Shown: one piece after another, positions 17,669 through 28,375 of the stretch
How positions within the stretch are numbered: position 1 is the first letter of the stretch
How the letters are laid out: every line of letters begins with the position of its first letter
Assembly: GCF_019753045.1 (NCBI RefSeq)
Contig: NZ_JAIELN010000013.1
Span: forward strand, 1-64,000
Direction: 5' to 3'
DNA from: Hyphomicrobium sp.
Lineage (GTDB): Bacteria > Pseudomonadota > Alphaproteobacteria > Rhizobiales > Hyphomicrobiaceae
Length of the DNA stretch: 64,000 bases
Notes under the pieces: model-generated
Databases searched by the model: none
Told to the model about the DNA's origin: nothing
The model's input: the letters and a program-made list of their open reading frames with translations, nothing else
Made by a program: the position numbers and the translations under genes

Positions 17669-18852
17669 ACGCTTTTCAGCGCCACGAGGCTATGTCCTTG
17701 CCGCTCGATGCGGCCTCCGAGATCAAGCTCCAGGAGCGCAATTTGAACCGCCTGGATCGTCAGACCGGCGTTACGTGCGATGGCGTCGACGGTGACGGGG
17801 GCCGGTCCGAGCGCGGAGAGGACGGCTTTCGAGACGTCTTCGGGCGCAAGCTCCACCACCTGAGGTTTCGTTGAGGCTGGTTCGGTGGCGGGCTGCTCCA
17901 TGGGCAGCGTAAAGTCGTAACGGCGTTCTTCGAGGCCCAGGATGGGGCGAAGAATTTCTACCACCTCCGCGGCTTCGGTGACGAGCGTTGCGCCCTGCTT
18001 GATCAGGTTGTTCGTCCCTTCCGCGCGGGGATCCAGGGGATGGCCGGGGATGGCGAAGACCTCGCGACCGAGGTCATTGGCGTAGCGGGCCGTTACGAGG
18101 GTACCTGAACGCGCCGCGGCCTCGACGATGACGACGCCATTGACCAGCCCTGCGATGATCCGGTTTCGGCGGGGAAAGTCCTTGTCTCGTGGCTTCAGGC
18201 CCGGCGGCCGCTCAGTGACCAGGCAGCCTTCGTTTCCGATGAGGGCCTGCAATTCGGCATGTTCGGGCGGATAGATCCAATCGATGCCGCCGGCGACAAC
18301 GGCGACGGTGCCGCTTTTCAACGTCGACTCGTGCGCCGCCCGATCGATGCCGCGCGCGAGGCCGGAGACAATGACGAAGCCAGCTTCTGCCAGTTGGCCC
18401 GCGAATAGGCGGGTCAGCTGTACGCCGGCAGCAGAGCATTGCCGCGATCCGACGATCGCGACGGCCGGAACGTTCAGAAGCTCGTGATTGCCTTTGATGT
18501 AGAGCATCGGCGGCGGTGCTTCGATGCGGGCGAGAAGGGCCGGATAGTTCGGCTCAATCGTGAAGATTGGCGTCGCGCCTATTCGCTGGGCTGCTTCGAG
18601 TTCGCGTTCCGCATCGGCCTTCGGGCAGATCCGGATCGTCCGGCCGGAGCCGCCACGCCGGGAAAGCGCGGGCAGGGCTTCGAGCGCTTTGTTGGCGCCG
18701 CCGAAGTGATTGATGAGATCGCGGAAGGTTACCGGTCCGACGTTCTCTGATCTGATCAACCTGAGGCAGGCCAGTCTCTCCTCGTCGGAAAGCTCTGCCG
18801 TTGGCAGCGGTGCGGGGCGGAAAAGCTGCGGCTCGTCAGGTCTTGGAGCCAA
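17665..18852 (-). CDS. dprA: DNA-processing protein DprA
   Basis: DprA loads RecA on incoming single-stranded DNA during transformation and is also widespread in non-competent species. The 395-residue protein has an N-terminal SAM/HhH-like region, the Rossmann fold ([55 protein letters not shown]) and a C-terminal winged-helix domain. It overlaps plsY by 17 bases on the same strand, which indicates an operon. Confidence 0.95.
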   Translation of the reverse strand: MAPRPDEPQLFRPAPLPTAELSDEERLACLRLIRSENVGPVTFRDLINHFGGANKALEALPALSRRGGSGRTIRICPKADAERELEAAQRIGATPIFTIEPNYPALLARIEAPPPMLYIKGNHELLNVPAVAIVGSRQCSAAGVQLTRLFAGQLAEAGFVIVSGLARGIDRAAHESTLKSGTVAVVAGGIDWIYPPEHAELQALIGNEGCLVTERPPGLKPRDKDFPRRNRIIAGLVNGVVIVEAAARSGTLVTARYANDLGREVFAIPGHPLDPRAEGTNNLIKQGATLVTEAAEVVEILRPILGLEERRYDFTLPMEQPATEPASTKPQVVELAPEDVSKAVLSALGPAPVTVDAIARNAGLTIQAVQIALLELDLGGRIERQGHSLVALKSV

Positions 18853-19468
18853 TGCTCGGCTCCTGTCCTGCGATCAGGCGTTCGATATTGGCGCGATGCT
18901 TGAGGAGAACGATGAGGCTCATGATCGTGACAACTGCCGCGAGATTGGTGTCTCCCCACATCCAGGCGGCGACGGGTGCGGCGATCGTGGCGACGATGGC
19001 GGAGAGGGAAGATATTCGCGTCAGTGCGGCGACCGACAACCAAAGCACGGCAAAGACGGCGGCGCACTGCCATGCGAGAGCAATCAAGACGCCGAGGTAC
19101 GTCGCGACGCCCTTGCCACCTTTAAACCCGAGCCAGACGGGAAAGATGTGCCCGATGAAGGCGGCAAGACCGGCGAGCATTGCGGGTGTTTCACCCAGAA
19201 AATGTCTCGCGATGAGCACGGCGACGGCACCCTTCGCGGCGTCGAGAAGAAGGGTCGCCGCCGCGAGACCTTTGTTGCCGGTTCGCAGAACATTGGTCGC
19301 GCCGATATTGCCCGATCCGATGCTCCGGATGTCGCCGAGCCCAGCTGCACGCGTGAGCAGCAGGCCGAACGGGATTGAGCCCAGCAGGTAACCGACGACC
19401 AATGCGAGCGCGATTTCAACCGGCGAGCCGCTGTCCATCAGCACTGCCAAAGGTAACAAGGAGCTCAT
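18836..19468 (-). CDS. plsY: Acyl-phosphate:glycerol-3-phosphate acyltransferase PlsY
   Basis: PlsY makes lysophosphatidic acid, the first acylation of membrane phospholipid synthesis. The 210-residue membrane protein has the three family motifs: [14 protein letters not shown], the [18 protein letters not shown] loop with the phosphate-binding Gly/Lys, and LLKHRANI near the C-terminus. Five or so membrane segments are visible. It overlaps dprA at its 3' end and follows pyrC with a 51-base gap. Confidence 0.96.
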   Translation of the reverse strand: MSSLLPLAVLMDSGSPVEIALALVVGYLLGSIPFGLLLTRAAGLGDIRSIGSGNIGATNVLRTGNKGLAAATLLLDAAKGAVAVLIARHFLGETPAMLAGLAAFIGHIFPVWLGFKGGKGVATYLGVLIALAWQCAAVFAVLWLSVAALTRISSLSAIVATIAAPVAAWMWGDTNLAAVVTIMSLIVLLKHRANIERLIAGQEPSIGSKT

Positions 19469-19519
19469 GGCCTAAATCTTTTTCGCAAGATCCGCTGGTA
19501 TGGCAGAGGAGAGGTGGGT

Positions 19520-20851
19520 CTACGTGCGTTCGACGCCAGCGTATTCGTAGACCGTTTGCCCGGCAACCATCGTCCTCAGCACGCGTCCCTGCATTTTGGC
19601 TTCGTCGAAGGGCGTGTTCTTCGAGCGAGACCGCAGGCGGTCTTTGTCGACGACCCAAGGCTCGCCCGGATCGAACAGCACGAGGTCCGCGATGGAGCCC
19701 TTCGCGAGGCGCCCGGAGTGTAGTCCTAAGAGCCGTGCGGGATTGATGGTCATAGCCTTCAGCATTGCCGGGAGCGTGATGTCTCCCGAATGCACGAGGC
19801 GTAGCGCTGCCGAAAGCAACGTTTCGAGACCGACCGCGCCATCGGCGGCTTCCGCGAACGGACGGCGCTTGGTGTCGGCGTCCTGCGGGTCATGGCTCGA
19901 TACGATGATATCGATATCGCCGTTGGCGACCCCCTGCACCATCGCGACGCGATCTTCTTCCTTGCGCAAAGGAGGACGCATTTTGAAGAACGTACGGTAT
20001 GGCCCGACATCATTTTCGTTGAGAGTCAGGTGATTGATCGAGACGCCGCAACTGACGGGCAGCTTTTTCGCCTTGGCGTTTTTGACGACGTCGAGGCTCT
20101 CCTGACAGCTGATCGTTGCGGCGTGGTAGCGGCCGCCGGTCATTTCGACGAGGCGAACGTCCCGTTCCAGCATGATCGTCTCGGCGATTTTGGATATGCC
20201 GGGCAGTCCGAGGCGGGAGGCGACTTCGCCCGAGTTCATCGAGCCGCTCGAGAGGTAGGGGTCCTCCGTGTGGTGGACCACGAGCGCGTTGAAGTCCTTG
20301 GCGTAGCTCAGGACATTGCGCATGACGCGGGTATTGATGACGCTCGATTTGCCGTTCGAGAAGCCGATCGCTCCGGCGCGCTTCAGAAGACCGATCTCGG
20401 TCATCTCTTCGCCCTGGAGGCCCTTAGTCATGGCGGCCATGGTCTGGACGTGCACCAGGGCGTTGTCGCGGGCGCGGCGCTGGATGAAATCGACGAGCGC
20501 GACCTGGTCGATCACCGGGTTCGTGTCGGGCATCACGACGATCGTTGTGACGCCACCGGCGGCGGCAGCGTGACTTGCCGTCTTAAGCGTCTCGCGGTGC
20601 TCGTAGCCCGGTTCGCCCGTGAAGACCTGCGCGTCGATCAGGCCGGGCGCCAAGACATTGCCTTTGCAATCGATGACAGTCGCCCCTTCCGGAGCGTTGC
20701 GCCTCAAATGCGCGCCGAGGTCGGCAATCATGCCGTCTTTGACGAGAAGGCCGCCGGGCTCGTCGCGGTTCGAAGCCGGGTCGATGAGGCGGGCGTTGAT
20801 GAAGACAGTCGCGGTGCCGAGGCTTTTCGGCTTTTCGATCGGCTTTCTCAT
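19520..20851 (-). CDS. pyrC: Dihydroorotase-like protein, probably catalytically inactive
   Basis: The 443-residue amidohydrolase-fold protein belongs to the class I dihydroorotase family that partners aspartate carbamoyltransferase. The zinc-binding DxHxH after strand 1 reads [10 protein letters not shown] (Asp73, Gln75, Phe77), so both histidines are missing; the carboxylated-lysine region reads IGFSNGKSS and the late metal aspartate region SSHDPQD. Rhizobial homologues carry the same kind of change (DMRVFTGEPG), so this is a lineage feature. As with Pseudomonas PyrC-prime, the likely role is to scaffold PyrB, with an active dihydroorotase elsewhere. It overlaps pyrB by four bases. Confidence 0.9.
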   Translation of the reverse strand: MRKPIEKPKSLGTATVFINARLIDPASNRDEPGGLLVKDGMIADLGAHLRRNAPEGATVIDCKGNVLAPGLIDAQVFTGEPGYEHRETLKTASHAAAAGGVTTIVVMPDTNPVIDQVALVDFIQRRARDNALVHVQTMAAMTKGLQGEEMTEIGLLKRAGAIGFSNGKSSVINTRVMRNVLSYAKDFNALVVHHTEDPYLSSGSMNSGEVASRLGLPGISKIAETIMLERDVRLVEMTGGRYHAATISCQESLDVVKNAKAKKLPVSCGVSINHLTLNENDVGPYRTFFKMRPPLRKEEDRVAMVQGVANGDIDIIVSSHDPQDADTKRRPFAEAADGAVGLETLLSAALRLVHSGDITLPAMLKAMTINPARLLGLHSGRLAKGSIADLVLFDPGEPWVVDKDRLRSRSKNTPFDEAKMQGRVLRTMVAGQTVYEYAGVERT

Positions 20852-21822
20852 CGGGCGTCCTCCGCGAAGCCCGGAAGGTGCGCCGATAACGCTTCGAGTA
20901 CGGCCATTCTGACGGCAACGCCCATTTCAACCTGTTCGCGGATGACACTTTTGGAATGATCGGCGACGGTCGAGGCGATTTCGACGCCGCGGTTCATCGG
21001 GCCTGGATGCATCACGAGCGCGTCGGGCTTGGCGCGGGCCAGCTTCTCGTGATCGAGCCCGAAGAAATGAAAGAATTCGCGGGTCGACGGGACGTATGAC
21101 GCGTCCATCCGTTCGCGCTGGAGGCGGAGCATCATAACGATGTCGACGCCTTCGATGCCCTTCCACATGTCGGTAAAGACTTCGCAGCCGAGGCGCTCCG
21201 GAGAGGACGGCATCAACGTCGTCGGTGCGATGAGGCGCACGCGGGCGCCGAGTGCATTCAAGACGTTGATATTGGATCTCGCGACACGCGAATGGAGGAT
21301 GTCGCCGCAGATCGCGACCGTGAGACCGGCGATACGGCCTTTGGCCCGGCGGATGGTCAGCGCGTCGAGAAGGGCCTGTGTCGGATGCTGGTGCGCGCCA
21401 TCACCGGCGTTGATGACAGAGCAATCGACCTTCTGAGACAGAAGTTCGACGGCGCCGGCCGCATGATGGCGGACGACGATGATGTCCGGGCGCATCGCGT
21501 TCAGCGTGACCGCGGTATCGATGAGCGTTTCACCCTTCGTGACCGACGACGTCGCGACGTTCATGTTCATCACGTCGGCGCTCAGTCGCTTCCCCGCCAT
21601 TTCGAACGAGGCCTGGGTTCGCGTCGACGATTCGAAGAAGAGGTTGATGATCGTTCGCCCCGCAAGCACGTCGCGCTTGCGACCATTATTGCGGATGTGA
21701 TCCGCGTTCTTGTCCGCGAGATCGAGCAAGAAATTGATTTCGTTAGCCGACAGACCCTCGCAGGTCAGCAGGTGGCGGCGCGGAAAAACTTTCAGCGCAT
21801 TGGTATTCGATTTCGATGTCAT
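20848..21822 (-). CDS. pyrB: Aspartate carbamoyltransferase catalytic subunit
   Basis: PyrB condenses carbamoyl phosphate and aspartate in pyrimidine synthesis. The 324-residue protein has the carbamoyl-phosphate motif [13 protein letters not shown] (Ser66, Thr67, Arg68, Thr69), HPTQALLD, the aspartate-binding MMLRLQRER, and [14 protein letters not shown] 21822 is chosen because the sequence then begins just before [12 protein letters not shown]; the longer frame adds residues without family similarity. No pyrI regulatory gene follows; the partner is the overlapping pyrC-like gene. Confidence 0.96.
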   Translation of the reverse strand: MTSKSNTNALKVFPRRHLLTCEGLSANEINFLLDLADKNADHIRNNGRKRDVLAGRTIINLFFESSTRTQASFEMAGKRLSADVMNMNVATSSVTKGETLIDTAVTLNAMRPDIIVVRHHAAGAVELLSQKVDCSVINAGDGAHQHPTQALLDALTIRRAKGRIAGLTVAICGDILHSRVARSNINVLNALGARVRLIAPTTLMPSSPERLGCEVFTDMWKGIEGVDIVMMLRLQRERMDASYVPSTREFFHFFGLDHEKLARAKPDALVMHPGPMNRGVEIASTVADHSKSVIREQVEMGVAVRMAVLEALSAHLPGFAEDAR

Positions 21823-21975
21823 TAAAGGCGCTTCTATAGGGGGAGTCTTGCGGGGCCGCAAGCAGGGGAACGACATCAATCCCAAAGGGCCTTAACGGCG
21901 CGTGAAGTGCGATCCGGGCACGGAGCGTCGCGAAGCGGGGTAGTGCGGGGCGCCGGGTCATCCTCCCGTGGCCGA

Positions 21976-22470
21976 TTAGTCCTTGTTATTCAGGCGATCG
22001 AGCGCGCTCTGGAGGATGATCGTCGCGGCCAGCTTATCGATCACCTCGGCGCGCCGTTTGCGCGTCTGATCGGCGTCGATCAACATTCGTTGAGCCTCTG
22101 CGGTCGTCAGCCGTTCATCCCAGAGCAGAATCGGAAGTGGCGACATTTTATTGAGATTGCGCGCGAGGGCTCGGGTCGCCTGTGCGCGCGGGCCCTCCGT
22201 CCCGTCCATATTGCGGGGGAGGCCCAGCACCAGCCCAGCGACGCCGTGCTCTGCGACCAGGGCGAAGAGACGGACCGCGTCAGCCGTGAACTTGGTCCTG
22301 CGGATCGTTTCAAGGGGAGAGGCTATTGTGCGCCGTACGTCCGACAGGGCGAGGCCCAGCGTTTTGGTGCCCGCATCGATCCCGATGAGGCGTCCAGCCG
22401 CGATGGCGCGGAATTCGTGCTGATCTTCCGTGGTGCGGCCCGGTATCGCTGGGGCGGCCGACTGGTTCAT
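21976..22470 (-). CDS. ruvX: Putative pre-16S rRNA nuclease RuvX (YqgF)
   Basis: YqgF/RuvX is an RNase-H-fold enzyme that finishes the 5' end of 16S rRNA. The 164-residue protein carries GRLIGIDAGTKTLGLALSD with Asp32, GLPRNMDGTEG, LLWDERLTTAEA with the catalytic Asp/Glu pair, and IDKLAATIILQ with the last Asp. The start is ATG 22470; the frame remains open far upstream only because it is the mirror of gatC. It is divergent from gatC. Confidence 0.93.
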   Translation of the reverse strand: MNQSAAPAIPGRTTEDQHEFRAIAAGRLIGIDAGTKTLGLALSDVRRTIASPLETIRRTKFTADAVRLFALVAEHGVAGLVLGLPRNMDGTEGPRAQATRALARNLNKMSPLPILLWDERLTTAEAQRMLIDADQTRKRRAEVIDKLAATIILQSALDRLNNKD

Positions 22471-22674
22471 TAAGGCATGCCTGAATATGTGTAGGGGGAG
22501 GATTGCAAAGCTGCCTCTACCAGCTTCGGCGGCAAATTGGCATCGTTCGCCGCCCTTTGCCTTCGGTTTAACCCACTGAGGGTCGCTCAGATAGTACCGC
22601 CGGTTGCATTGAAGCGGGGAGGGCGGGTAAGAGAGCTTCGCAACATCCCCCGATTTCCTTGAAGGGAACTTTCC

Positions 22675-22962
22675 ATGCAGGTCGACGAAGCGACCGTTCG
22701 CCGTATCGCGCGCCTCGCCCGGATCAAAATCAGCGACGCCGAGGCCAAGGGACTCGAGAAAGAGCTCTCGGGCATCCTCGACTGGGTGGCGCAACTCGAC
22801 GAGGTCGATACGAGCAACGTCGAGCCCATGACGCGTGTCGTCGCGCAGAAGCTCAAGATGCGGGACGATGTCGTCACCGACGGCGAGATCGCAGAGCAGA
22901 TCGTGGCGAATGCGCCGCTCGCCGAGGACAATTTCTTCGTGGTGCCGAAGGTCGTGGAGTAG
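22675..22962 (+). CDS. gatC: Asp/Glu-tRNA amidotransferase subunit C
   Basis: GatC wraps around and stabilises GatA in the GatCAB complex that converts Glu-tRNA(Gln) or Asp-tRNA(Asn) to the amidated form. The 95-residue protein has the typical [36 protein letters not shown] and LREDxV-type (MRDDVV) motifs. GAAGGGAA lies eight bases before the ATG. Three bases separate it from gatA. Confidence 0.96.
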   Translation: MQVDEATVRRIARLARIKISDAEAKGLEKELSGILDWVAQLDEVDTSNVEPMTRVVAQKLKMRDDVVTDGEIAEQIVANAPLAEDNFFVVPKVVE

Positions 22963-22965
22963 CTG

Positions 22966-24465
22966 GTGACGGATCTTACAAAATTGACGATGGCCGAGGC
23001 CCGCGACGGCTTGGCGAAAAAAGATTTCACGGCGCTCGAGCTGACCGACGCGTTCATTTCCGCAATCGAGAAGGCCAACCCTGCGCTCAATGCTTACGTC
23101 CTGCAGACGCCGGAGCATGCGCGGGTCCAGGCCAAGGATAGCGACAAGCGGATTGCGGCCGGCAGTGCTCGTCCGCTCGAAGGTCTGCCGATCGGCAACA
23201 AGGATCTTTTCTGTACGCGCGGCATCCGCACGACGGCGTGCTCGAACATCCTCGGCGAATTCAGTCCGACCTATGAGTCGACCGTCGGACAGAACCTGTG
23301 GGATGCCGGCGCGGTCATGCTCGGCAAGCTCAACAACGATGAATTCGCGATGGGTTCGTCGAACGAGACGAGCGCCTTCGGCAACGTCGTCAGCCCCTGG
23401 CGGCGGAAGGGCAAGGACGGCAAGCTGTCGACCGACAAGCTCGTTCCGGGCGGCTCGTCGGGTGGTTCTTCGGCTGCTGTCGCCGCGGGCCTTTGTTTAG
23501 CTGCGACGGCAACGGACACGGGCGGTTCGATCCGGCAGCCGGCTGCGCTCACAGGCACAGTCGGCATCAAGCCGACCTACGGCCGCTGCTCGCGCTGGGG
23601 CATCGTCGCGTTTGCATCGTCTCTCGATCAGGCCGGACCCATCGGCAAGACCGTGCGCGATGCCGCGATCATGCTCAAAGCCATGGCGAGCCACGATCCC
23701 AAGGATACGACGTCCGTCGATGCGCCTGTTCCCGATTACGAAGCGGTGCTTGGCAAAGGCGTCAAAGGGCTGAGAGTCGGCATTCCCCGGGAATATCGCG
23801 TCGAAGGCATGTCGTCCGAGATCCAGAAGCTCTGGGACGACGGGATCGCTTGGCTCAAGTCGGCGGGCGCGACGATCCACGACATCTCGCTGCCGCACAC
23901 GAAATATGCGTTGCCGGCCTACTACATCGTGGCGCCGGCCGAGTGTTCGTCGAACCTCGCGCGTTACGACGGCGTACGTTACGGCCTGCGCGTCAACGGC
24001 GACAATCTGATCGATACCTATGAGAATACGCGCGCCCAGGGCTTCGGCAAGGAAGTGCGCCGCCGGATACTCATCGGCACGTATGTGCTTTCGGCTGGCT
24101 ACTACGACGCTTATTATCTCAAGGCACAGAAGGTTCGGACGCTGATCAAGCGCGATTTCGACGAGGCCTGGAATAAGGTCGACGTTGTCCTGACGCCGAC
24201 GACGCCGTCACCGGCATTCGCGTTCGGCGAGAAGACCGGCGATCCGTTGGCCATGTATCTTGAAGATATCTTTACGGTCACCGTGAACATGGCAGGGCTG
24301 CCGGGTATGTCGGTTCCGGGCGGTCTGTCGTCTGAAGGAACGCCGCTCGGGCTGCAGCTGATCGGCAAGCCGTTCGACGAGGAAACGCTGTTTCGAACTG
24401 CTCAGGTTATCGAGGATGCAGCCGGCCGCCTAACCGTGCCGGACGCTTGGTGGATGAAGGGCTGA
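22966..24465 (+). CDS. gatA: Asp/Glu-tRNA amidotransferase subunit A
   Basis: GatA is the glutaminase subunit of GatCAB. The 499-residue amidase-signature protein has Lys79 (GNKDLF), cis-Ser164 ([12 protein letters not shown]) and nucleophile Ser188 ([10 protein letters not shown]), with the expected spacing. The start is GTG at 22966. It sits in a run gatC-gatA-chorismate mutase-membrane protein-gatB with gaps of a few bases or overlaps. Confidence 0.97.
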   Translation: MTDLTKLTMAEARDGLAKKDFTALELTDAFISAIEKANPALNAYVLQTPEHARVQAKDSDKRIAAGSARPLEGLPIGNKDLFCTRGIRTTACSNILGEFSPTYESTVGQNLWDAGAVMLGKLNNDEFAMGSSNETSAFGNVVSPWRRKGKDGKLSTDKLVPGGSSGGSSAAVAAGLCLAATATDTGGSIRQPAALTGTVGIKPTYGRCSRWGIVAFASSLDQAGPIGKTVRDAAIMLKAMASHDPKDTTSVDAPVPDYEAVLGKGVKGLRVGIPREYRVEGMSSEIQKLWDDGIAWLKSAGATIHDISLPHTKYALPAYYIVAPAECSSNLARYDGVRYGLRVNGDNLIDTYENTRAQGFGKEVRRRILIGTYVLSAGYYDAYYLKAQKVRTLIKRDFDEAWNKVDVVLTPTTPSPAFAFGEKTGDPLAMYLEDIFTVTVNMAGLPGMSVPGGLSSEGTPLGLQLIGKPFDEETLFRTAQVIEDAAGRLTVPDAWWMKG

Positions 24466-24469
24466 CATC

Positions 24470-24817
24470 ATGGATCCGAAACGGCCGTGGGAATGCGCAG
24501 ACATGTCCCAGGTGCGCACTGAAATCGATCGCATCGATGCGGCCTTGGTCGACCTTATCGCCGAGCGCTTCGGCTACGTCGACCGCGCGTGGCAGCTCAA
24601 AATGAATTCGAGCGAAGGCGCCATCGTGCAATGGCGCATCCAGCAGGTGATCGATCGCGTCAAGGCGCGAGCTGCGGAGAGGGGCTTGCCGCCCGAGATG
24701 ATCGAGATGGTTGGCGCCCAGTGGCGGAACATGATCGGCTGGTTTGTCCAGTTCGAAGAAGAAAAGTTGAGACAAGTCCAAAACGACCCCCAAAAGTCGG
24801 GAGTAGACGGTGCCTGA
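24470..24817 (+). CDS. Chorismate mutase (AroQ fold, PchB-like)
   Basis: A small all-helical protein of 115 residues with VRTEIDRIDAALVDLIAERFGYV, a helix containing Arg and Lys of the active site, and MVGAQWRNMIGWFVQFEEE. This pattern is that of AroQ-type chorismate mutase, closest to the PchB isochorismate-pyruvate lyase/mutase branch. It would act in prephenate formation, or have a side activity. It begins five bases after gatA and overlaps the next gene by eight bases, so it is translated within the gat operon. Confidence 0.85.
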   Translation: MDPKRPWECADMSQVRTEIDRIDAALVDLIAERFGYVDRAWQLKMNSSEGAIVQWRIQQVIDRVKARAAERGLPPEMIEMVGAQWRNMIGWFVQFEEEKLRQVQNDPQKSGVDGA

Positions 24818-25118
24818 TTACCAGCCCGACGTGCCGCTGATTGAAGTTTTTCTTTACGGCGTGCTCAATCCCGCAACGATCATCGTCGCCTTCATGCTTG
24901 GGCGGCGCGCGGATGACAAAGCCAAGATCATGATCGCTGCTTTCGGCGGAGCGGCCGCCGGAGCGGCGTTGCTCTACGTTTTAACATTCCTGCGCCTTTT
25001 TGACGGGCCGACGCTCGGACGCGCCATTGCGGGCGTTTTCACAACGTCGCTCATCGCGGGCTGCGTGTATGCCGGCATCGGCTATGCGACCAAGGGATCG
25101 ACTGGAGGCGAGAAATGA
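24810..25118 (+). CDS. Conserved membrane protein in the gat operon
   Basis: This 102-residue protein starts at GTG 24810, overlapping the chorismate mutase stop, and its own stop overlaps the gatB ATG. Three hydrophobic segments are visible (about 12-30, 41-60 and 75-95), with GRRADDKAK as the basic loop between the first two. I recognise it as a recurrent hypothetical protein at this position in Rhizobiales but know no function. Tight coupling on both sides argues that it is expressed. Confidence 0.75.
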   Translation: MPDYQPDVPLIEVFLYGVLNPATIIVAFMLGRRADDKAKIMIAAFGGAAAGAALLYVLTFLRLFDGPTLGRAIAGVFTTSLIAGCVYAGIGYATKGSTGGEK

Positions 25119-26596
25119 ACTCTCAGAAAGTCGCTGAAAAGCCGAAGTCCAAGAACTTCATCGAAGGTGCGACGGGTGACTGGGAAGTCATCATCGGCCT
25201 CGAAGTGCATGCCCAGGTCGCGTCGAATTCGAAGCTGTTTTCGGGCTCTTCGACGGGGTTCGGCGCGCCGCCCAACAGCCACGTCTCGCTGGTCGATGCC
25301 GCCATGCCCGGCATGCTGCCCGTGATCAATCGCGAGTGCGTGGCGCAGGCCATTCGCACCGGTCTCGGTCTCAAGGCGCAGATCAATACGAAGAGCGTTT
25401 TTGACCGGAAGAACTATTTCTACCCGGACCTGCCGCAGGGCTACCAGATCTCGCAGTACAAGCAGCCGATCGTCGGCGAAGGCGAAGTTGAGATCACGGT
25501 CGACGGCGAGACGCTGACTGTCGGCGTCGAGCGGCTGCATCTCGAGCAGGATGCGGGTAAGTCGCTCCACGATCAGCATCCCGATTATTCCTACGTCGAC
25601 CTCAACCGTTCGGGCGTCGCGTTGATGGAAATCGTCTCGAAGCCCGATCTCAGGTCGTCGAAGCAGGCGCAGGCCTACGTTACGAAGCTTCGCAGCATCT
25701 TGCGTTATCTCGGCACGTCCGACGGCGATATGGACAAGGGCAACCTGCGCGCCGACGTCAACGTTTCGGTCAGGAAGCCTGGCGACAAGCTCGGCACGCG
25801 CTGCGAGATCAAGAACGTCAATTCAATCCGCTTCATCGGTCAGGCGATCGAGTACGAAGCGCGCCGCCAGATCGACATCATCGAGGACGGCGGCACGATC
25901 GATCAGGAAACGCGTCTCTTCGATGCCGCGAAGGGCGAGACGCGTTCGATGCGGTCGAAAGAGGAAGCGCACGACTATCGCTATTTCCCCGATCCCGACC
26001 TTCTGCCGCTCGAATTCTCGAACGACTATGTCGAAGAGCTGAAATCGAAGCTGCCGGAACTCCCCGACGAAAAGCGGGCGCGTTTCATCGAGAGCTTCGG
26101 GCTTTCAGCCTATGACGCCGACGTGCTCGTCGCGGAGCGGGCATCTGCGGATTATTTCGAGAAGGTCGCGGGTGGCCGCGACGGCAAGGTCGCCGCGAAC
26201 TGGGTGATCAACGAGCTGTTCGGGCGCCTCAATAAAGAAGGCAAGGCAATCGAGGATTCGCCGGTGTCTTCGGCACAGCTCGGCGCCATTGTCGATCTCA
26301 TCGGCTCCAATGCCATCTCGGGGAAGATCGCCAAGGATCTCTTCGAGATCGTCTGGACCGAAGGCGGCGATCCGGCCGAGATCGTCGACAAGCGCGGCAT
26401 GAAGCAGGTGACCGATACCGGCGCTATCGAAAAGGCCGTCGACGCCATCATCGCGGCCAATCCCGAAAAGGTCGAACAAGCGAAGGCCAAGCCATCGATG
26501 CTGGGCTGGTTTGTCGGTCAGGTGATGAAGTCGACCGGCGGCAAAGCGAACCCTGCAGCGGTCAACGACATCCTGAAAGCCAAGCTCGGAATCTGA
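25115..26596 (+). CDS. gatB: Asp/Glu-tRNA amidotransferase subunit B
   Basis: GatB is the kinase/amidotransferase subunit that phosphorylates the misacylated aminoacyl group and accepts ammonia from GatA. The 493-residue protein shows the GatB signature around [32 protein letters not shown], the [17 protein letters not shown] block, [15 protein letters not shown], and the C-terminal YqeY-like tRNA-binding domain ending in [14 protein letters not shown]. The ATG overlaps the preceding stop (ATGA), indicating translational coupling. Confidence 0.97.
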   Translation: MNSQKVAEKPKSKNFIEGATGDWEVIIGLEVHAQVASNSKLFSGSSTGFGAPPNSHVSLVDAAMPGMLPVINRECVAQAIRTGLGLKAQINTKSVFDRKNYFYPDLPQGYQISQYKQPIVGEGEVEITVDGETLTVGVERLHLEQDAGKSLHDQHPDYSYVDLNRSGVALMEIVSKPDLRSSKQAQAYVTKLRSILRYLGTSDGDMDKGNLRADVNVSVRKPGDKLGTRCEIKNVNSIRFIGQAIEYEARRQIDIIEDGGTIDQETRLFDAAKGETRSMRSKEEAHDYRYFPDPDLLPLEFSNDYVEELKSKLPELPDEKRARFIESFGLSAYDADVLVAERASADYFEKVAGGRDGKVAANWVINELFGRLNKEGKAIEDSPVSSAQLGAIVDLIGSNAISGKIAKDLFEIVWTEGGDPAEIVDKRGMKQVTDTGAIEKAVDAIIAANPEKVEQAKAKPSMLGWFVGQVMKSTGGKANPAAVNDILKAKLGI

Positions 26597-26624
26597 CGGA
26601 CATTCGCAGTCGTCGGGGAGGCCG

Positions 26625-26771
26625 TCAGAAGGCTTTCTGAAGGGCCAGACGTCTTGCCTTGCGTTCGCGAAGGCCGACGAAGACGACGTGCGCGATGCCG
26701 ATGCATGCCAGTAAGACGAAGCCGAACGGTACGACGGCTGCAAACCCGTAAGCTATTTTTGTCGTTGTCAT
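26625..26771 (-). CDS. 48-residue single-pass membrane protein
   Basis: The ATG at 26771 is preceded by GGAGAG with ideal spacing, a stronger ribosome site than most genes here. The product begins MTTTKIAYGFAAVVPFGFV, has one hydrophobic segment to about residue 30 and a strongly basic tail (LRERKARRLALQKAF). It is thus a probable single-pass protein with a positive cytoplasmic end. No family is recognised. It lies convergent to gatB, 28 bases from its stop. Confidence 0.6.
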   Translation of the reverse strand: MTTTKIAYGFAAVVPFGFVLLACIGIAHVVFVGLRERKARRLALQKAF

Positions 26772-26943
26772 TTGCCTCTCCTTGGAGGCTGGGGTGGCGA
26801 TGCGACAAATCATAGCAGCGAGAGTTTGAAGCTCCGCTCATGCGTCCATGACAAATGGCACGACGAAATTTGCGATCCAGTAACTCGTGGTAAACGCGGA
26901 GTTAATGTCAGTAGCTTCGCGCCCGGCCTTCTGATCGGGCCCG

Positions 26944-28311
26944 TTACAAGGGGCGAACGATCAACGGCATTCCGCCTTTCGGGCGGAGCGTGACGCGGCT
27001 CACGGGCTCCGGCAGATGCCGTCCGTCCCATTCGAAGCGGACGTTTCGCAATAGCGTCGCGAGGATTGCCGTCGCTTCGAGAATGGCGAAGGAAGAGCCG
27101 ATGCAGACGCGCTGTCCGTAGCCGAAGGGCATGAACTGGGTGCGCGGATAATGCGCTTCGTTCTCAGGCAGAAACCGGTCCGGGTCGAAGCGATCGGGAT
27201 CTTGCCAGAGCAATCTGTGGCGATGAATGGCGAAAATCGGGATGACGATCAGTGTGGGCTTTGGGAGAAAGATCCCGCCGATTTCGACGTCTTCAGAGTT
27301 CACGCGAGTCATGACGGGTGCCGGCGGATAGAGGCGCATCGCCTCTTTCAAAACGCGCGACGTGACGGGCAGCTTGGCGATCGTCGCGGCATCGACGGGG
27401 CCCGAGCCAATCACCGCATCCAATTCTTCGCGCACACGGGTTTGCCATTCCGGTGCGCGCGCCAAAACGTACAGCGTCCAGGTCAAAGCCTTCGCCGTCG
27501 TTTCGTGGCCAGCGAATAGAAACGTCGCGAGATTATCGGCGATCATTTCATCGGACATCGGTTCGCCGGTATCGGGATCCTTTGCCGCCAGCATGCGTGC
27601 GACGAGGTCGGAGCCGGTCGAGCCGTCCGCCCGGCGCTGGGCGACAAGATTTCCGACGATTGTGCGCAGTTCCACGGCGGCTCGCCTCATGCGGTCCTTG
27701 CCGGGATGCCAGAGGGTCTCGGGTAGTTGCAGGAGCGACGCCGCGACTTCCCAGGAGATCGGATTGAGATAGGCACGGCCCGCGCGCTTTATGAGGTCGC
27801 CGTCGCGGGTGCTGACGCCTGCCAAGATCGTTCGGGCGATGATGGAGAACGTCGTATCCGTCAGGTCTTCTTCGACATTGGTGACGAACGGGCTCGGTCC
27901 ACGCGACCGCCAGTGCATCACGCAATTGACCGCGGCGTCGACCATTGTCGGCACATAGCCGAGAAGCTCGGCGTGCCTAAAGGGCGGGCTCGCAACTTTA
28001 CGCTGCCAGCGCCAGCTCTCGCCCTGCGCAGTCAACAGTCCGTTGCCGATGATCGGCTTCAGGACGCGACGATCGAGCCGCGTTTTCGGAAACTGCTCGG
28101 CGTTTTTGAGAAGGATATTCTCGACGAGCGCCGGACCCGTAACCCACGCTATCAGCGGGCGCTTGCCCCCGTAGGTTACAATGGGCTCCTGGTAGACGGC
28201 GCGCGGAATTGCCCGCAAAGGGTTGCGGACAAAGCGGCCCAGGAAGGGAAGTAGGGGCAGTGCGCGCGCGGACGGCGTGACCGTCGGCGGGTAGAACGCA
28301 GTCGTCGTCAT
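26944..28311 (-). CDS. Cytochrome P450
   Basis: A haem-thiolate monooxygenase of about 455 residues. The haem-binding loop FGYGQRVCIGSSFA supplies the thiolate Cys (position 411 of the 463-residue frame), the I-helix reads FLFAGHETTAKALTW with the conserved acid-Thr pair, and the K-helix has LKEAMRLYPP (ExxR). The set resembles CYP4/CYP102-like fatty-acid-type or terpene P450s of soil bacteria. No redoxin partner is adjacent, so electron donor and substrate cannot be stated. ATG 28335 is another possible start. It stands alone. Confidence 0.95.
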   Translation of the reverse strand: MTTTAFYPPTVTPSARALPLLPFLGRFVRNPLRAIPRAVYQEPIVTYGGKRPLIAWVTGPALVENILLKNAEQFPKTRLDRRVLKPIIGNGLLTAQGESWRWQRKVASPPFRHAELLGYVPTMVDAAVNCVMHWRSRGPSPFVTNVEEDLTDTTFSIIARTILAGVSTRDGDLIKRAGRAYLNPISWEVAASLLQLPETLWHPGKDRMRRAAVELRTIVGNLVAQRRADGSTGSDLVARMLAAKDPDTGEPMSDEMIADNLATFLFAGHETTAKALTWTLYVLARAPEWQTRVREELDAVIGSGPVDAATIAKLPVTSRVLKEAMRLYPPAPVMTRVNSEDVEIGGIFLPKPTLIVIPIFAIHRHRLLWQDPDRFDPDRFLPENEAHYPRTQFMPFGYGQRVCIGSSFAILEATAILATLLRNVRFEWDGRHLPEPVSRVTLRPKGGMPLIVRPL

Positions 28312-28375
28312 GTCGTTACTCGCGTCACCATTCACGCCGGCAGACAGAGTACGTAGTGAGCGACTGCGCTTCTAG

